A stretch of DNA of 64,000 nt from Paguma larvata (Eukaryota > Chordata > Mammalia > Carnivora > Viverridae): the NCBI GenBank assembly GCA_030068075.1, contig CM057839.1, positions 54,960,960-55,024,959 on the forward strand, given 5' to 3'. The notes below the pieces were generated by a model. It did no database searches, was not told where the DNA came from, and saw nothing but the letters and a program-made list of their open reading frames with translations. How positions within the stretch are numbered: the first letter of the stretch is position 1; every line of letters begins with the position of its first letter. Positions 61,901-64,000 of this stretch are shown piece by piece. A program made the position numbers and the translations under genes.

Positions 61901-61919
61901 CAAGGCTAGTGATGATGCT

Positions 61920-62560
61920 TTAAAAATAGTTTTCCTTTAATTACTTAATGTTTCATTTTGAAATCATTTCAGAATTGCAAAAAAGGTGCAAAAATAGTTC
62001 GCAGAATTCCCATATGCCCATCACCCAACTTCCTTAAATGTTAACATCTTAAATAACAACAGGACAACTGGCACTATCAGGACATTACCATTGATTCACC
62101 ACTATTAACCAAAGTACCGACCTTTTTCCAGTTTAAATTGTTTTCTTAAGTTTGTTTTTTTTTTTTTTTCCTGAGTAGGACCCAATCCATGATCCCATTT
62201 TCCATGTGGTTGTGATGTCTGCTTAGTCTTCTGTAACCAGGGACACTTCTTCAGTCTGTCTGTCATCACCCTGACACTTTGGAAAAAGCCAGTCATAGAA
62301 TGCCCCCGAGTTTGGGCTCATCTGCTTCCTCACGATTTAAGCCAGGTATGTATTTTTGGCAGTAATATCACATAAATGACATGTCTTTTTGGTGCCTGGT
62401 ATCACGGAGCATCTGATGTCTGCCACGGTCCTCCACCATAAAGCCAGTTTTTTCCCTTTGTAATTAATAATTAAGTGATTGTGAATTCAAGATACAAGCA
62501 TTCTGCATGGTTTTTCTCCCGCCCTATTCGCCTCCACTGATGCAGGTACTGATAAGGCAG
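61920..62560 (-). mobile_element. Old L1 3'-region relic
   Basis: TCAGAATTGCAAAAAAGGTG, CCCATATGCCCATCACCCAA, GACCCAATCCATGATCCC, CCTCACGATTTAAGCCAGG, TTTTGGCAGTAATATCACAT, CCCTTTGTAATTAATAATTA recall old L1 3' sequences, antisense here. Subfamily not assigned. Confidence 0.6.
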
Positions 62561-63304
62561 ACAACTGATTTAATATTGTGGTTTATCAAGTGAGTACCTT
62601 AGCTAAGGTATAAATGAAAACAGTTGCCGATACCTTGATGGTATAGAAAGACTGCTTCAAAAGATTTTCCATGTAGACCAAGACAATCAATTAGAGAAGA
62701 GGGTGTTTGACGGACGATATGATTTCAAAGGAAAAAAACAGCTCTGATTTCAAAGTTTTGTGGCACCGATTAGTTTATACCCAGCTTTTGTGGAAATACT
62801 TCTGGGTTCTTCTGGAAAATATTTCTTGAATCAATTTTTGTCACTATGGACTTCCATACATTTGTATTTGAAAGCAGCCTATTGAAATATGAGCAATTCA
62901 TAAGCAGAAAAGAGATTCTAGAGTTTTAGACTTTTATTCATCCATCCAACAGATACTTATTGGACCAATATCTGGTCCTAAACCTGAATAACTGGTGTGT
63001 GCTACAGGTGATAGGGAAACGAAAAGATGCATCAAATAACCGAGTAAAACATTCTGGAGACTCCACGATAAGCCAAAGTTTTTCTCAAATGAAATGAAAA
63101 ATGTGATTAAATATTCTGAAGTTCTGACAGCGTAGATGCGCCTAATTAAACATTTTTCTTGCAATGGGATCTTGAACTACTCTGTGTTTTCAGCCATGTC
63201 TTTTGAAAGACGTGGAGGCCTGGGGTGAGGTGGAAAACATAAAACGCGAATCAGGAGATCTGGAATCTCTATTTGCCTGAGTGTCAACTTGTGTGGCCAG
63301 ATGG

Positions 63305-63545
63305 AGCCAGGATAGTACAGTAGTTGAAGGCACGTGTTCTGGAGTTTACCAAGGCTGGGCTTCCAAACCCGGTGCCTGAGTGTATGGTCTTTGTGAGTTT
63401 GGATAAGATTCTTATTTCCTCTAGGCCTCTTTCTTCATCAAAATAAGAAAAGGAGAAAGTAAACAGCACTCATGTCCTAGCACAGTTACAAGGCATTGGT
63501 GAGAAGATGGATGGGGAGTGCTCACCATAATGACTAATATACAGC
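63305..63545 (+). repeat. MIR relic
   Basis: GATAGTACAGTAGTTGAAGG, GTGTTCTGGAGTTTACCAAG, CTTCCAAACCCGGTGCC, CCTCTAGGCCTCTTTCTTCA: plus-strand MIR. Confidence 0.7.
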
Positions 63546-63636
63546 ATATGCATGCACCGAAGGTACTTCATTTTTACTATAGCTACTATTATTATTAGTC
63601 ACCTTTCTGTGCTTCGTTTTACATATTACTTTCTTT

Positions 63637-63826
63637 AAATACTTACTTAGAGAGAGAGAGAGAGAGAGTGAGTGGGAGAGGAGCAGAAACAGAAAGAGAA
63701 TCCAAAGTAGGCTCCACGCTCTGTGTGGAGCACGATGCAGGGCTCGATCTCAACACCATGAGATCATGACCTGAGCCGAAATCAAGAGTGGGATGCTTAA
63801 CCAACAGAGCCACCCAGACGCCCCCC
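63637..63826 (-). mobile_element. Feliform CAN SINE, diverged
   Basis: Minus-strand copy with GA repeat (63650-63668), deletion in the body, head GAGCCACCCAGACGCCCCC. Older subfamily type. Confidence 0.9.
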
Positions 63827-64000
63827 AATTTACATTTTAACTGTAATTATAAAATGAGGGGAGTCAGCTAGGCTGGAATTTCTCTAGCATGAAGAAATAT
63901 CTGGAAAAACTATCCGACTTCCGCAGCTGTCTTCCACTATTGCTATTACACAAGCAAGCATAAAACTGGTATCAACTGTTAATGCAGTTAGATCCTAACT

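Larger units (their letters stand above)
47076..64000. other. Region upstream of LCP1, no gene recognised
   Basis: About 17 kb. It is dominated by L2 relics (including a broken L2 reverse transcriptase at 60000-61900), MIRs, an MLT1 LTR (53696-54098), an L1 3' relic (61920-62560) and SINEs at 49689, 50833, 52631 and 63637. A pyrimidine-rich stretch (49880-50220) and an old repeat-like block (52200-53000) are unnamed. No exon of LRRC63, the human upstream neighbour, was recognised. Alternative upstream LCP1 exons cannot be excluded. Confidence 0.6.

Noticed and set aside
47076..64000. Search for LRRC63 (upstream neighbour in human)
   Set aside because: No leucine-rich-repeat coding exon with splice sites was recognised; the plus-strand ORFs here are short and mostly repeat-derived.

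Overview
The window is nuclear DNA from a carnivoran mammal, most probably a cat (Felidae). The main clue is about twenty copies of the feliform tRNA-Lys-derived CAN SINE, with a GGCGCCTGGGTGGCTCAG head and a CTGACAGCTCAGAGCC body. Dog, bear or seal SINEs differ in the body. Older mammalian repeats (MIR, L2, L1, MLT1 LTRs, Tigger and hAT relics) fill much of the rest. Nothing prokaryotic, viral or organellar was seen.

One protein-coding gene is supported: LCP1 (L-plastin, lymphocyte cytosolic protein 1), on the minus strand. Thirteen coding exons were placed between 26032 and 1441, all with GT donors and AG acceptors. Their coding lengths sum to 1626 nt, exactly 542 codons with no frame break. 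They cover both EF-hands, CH domains 1 to 3 and the start of CH4. Human L-plastin has 627 residues, so about 85 C-terminal residues (the last two exons) and the 3' UTR must lie left of base 1. The gene is therefore truncated by the window edge, not broken.

A probable non-coding first exon with a GT donor sits at 46805 to about 46935. Behind it lie a TATA-like box and ETS/PU.1-like motifs, as expected for a leukocyte gene. This makes intron 1 about 20.7 kb. From about 47.1 to 64 kb I see only upstream intergenic DNA: MIR, L2 and L1 relics, five SINEs, one MLT1 LTR and simple repeats. Neither neighbour known from human, CPB2 downstream or LRRC63 upstream, is recognisable here.

Layout: 1-1440 intron 14 (partial); 1441-26055 exons 14 to 2 and their introns; 26056-46804 intron 1; 46805-47075 candidate exon 1 and promoter; 47076-64000 upstream DNA. 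The most interesting points are an inverted SINE pair that nearly fills the ends of the 1.1 kb intron 11, a perfect 23-bp-stem hairpin in intron 4, the promoter candidate, and a Cys in the first EF-hand. I found no convincing undescribed biological system.
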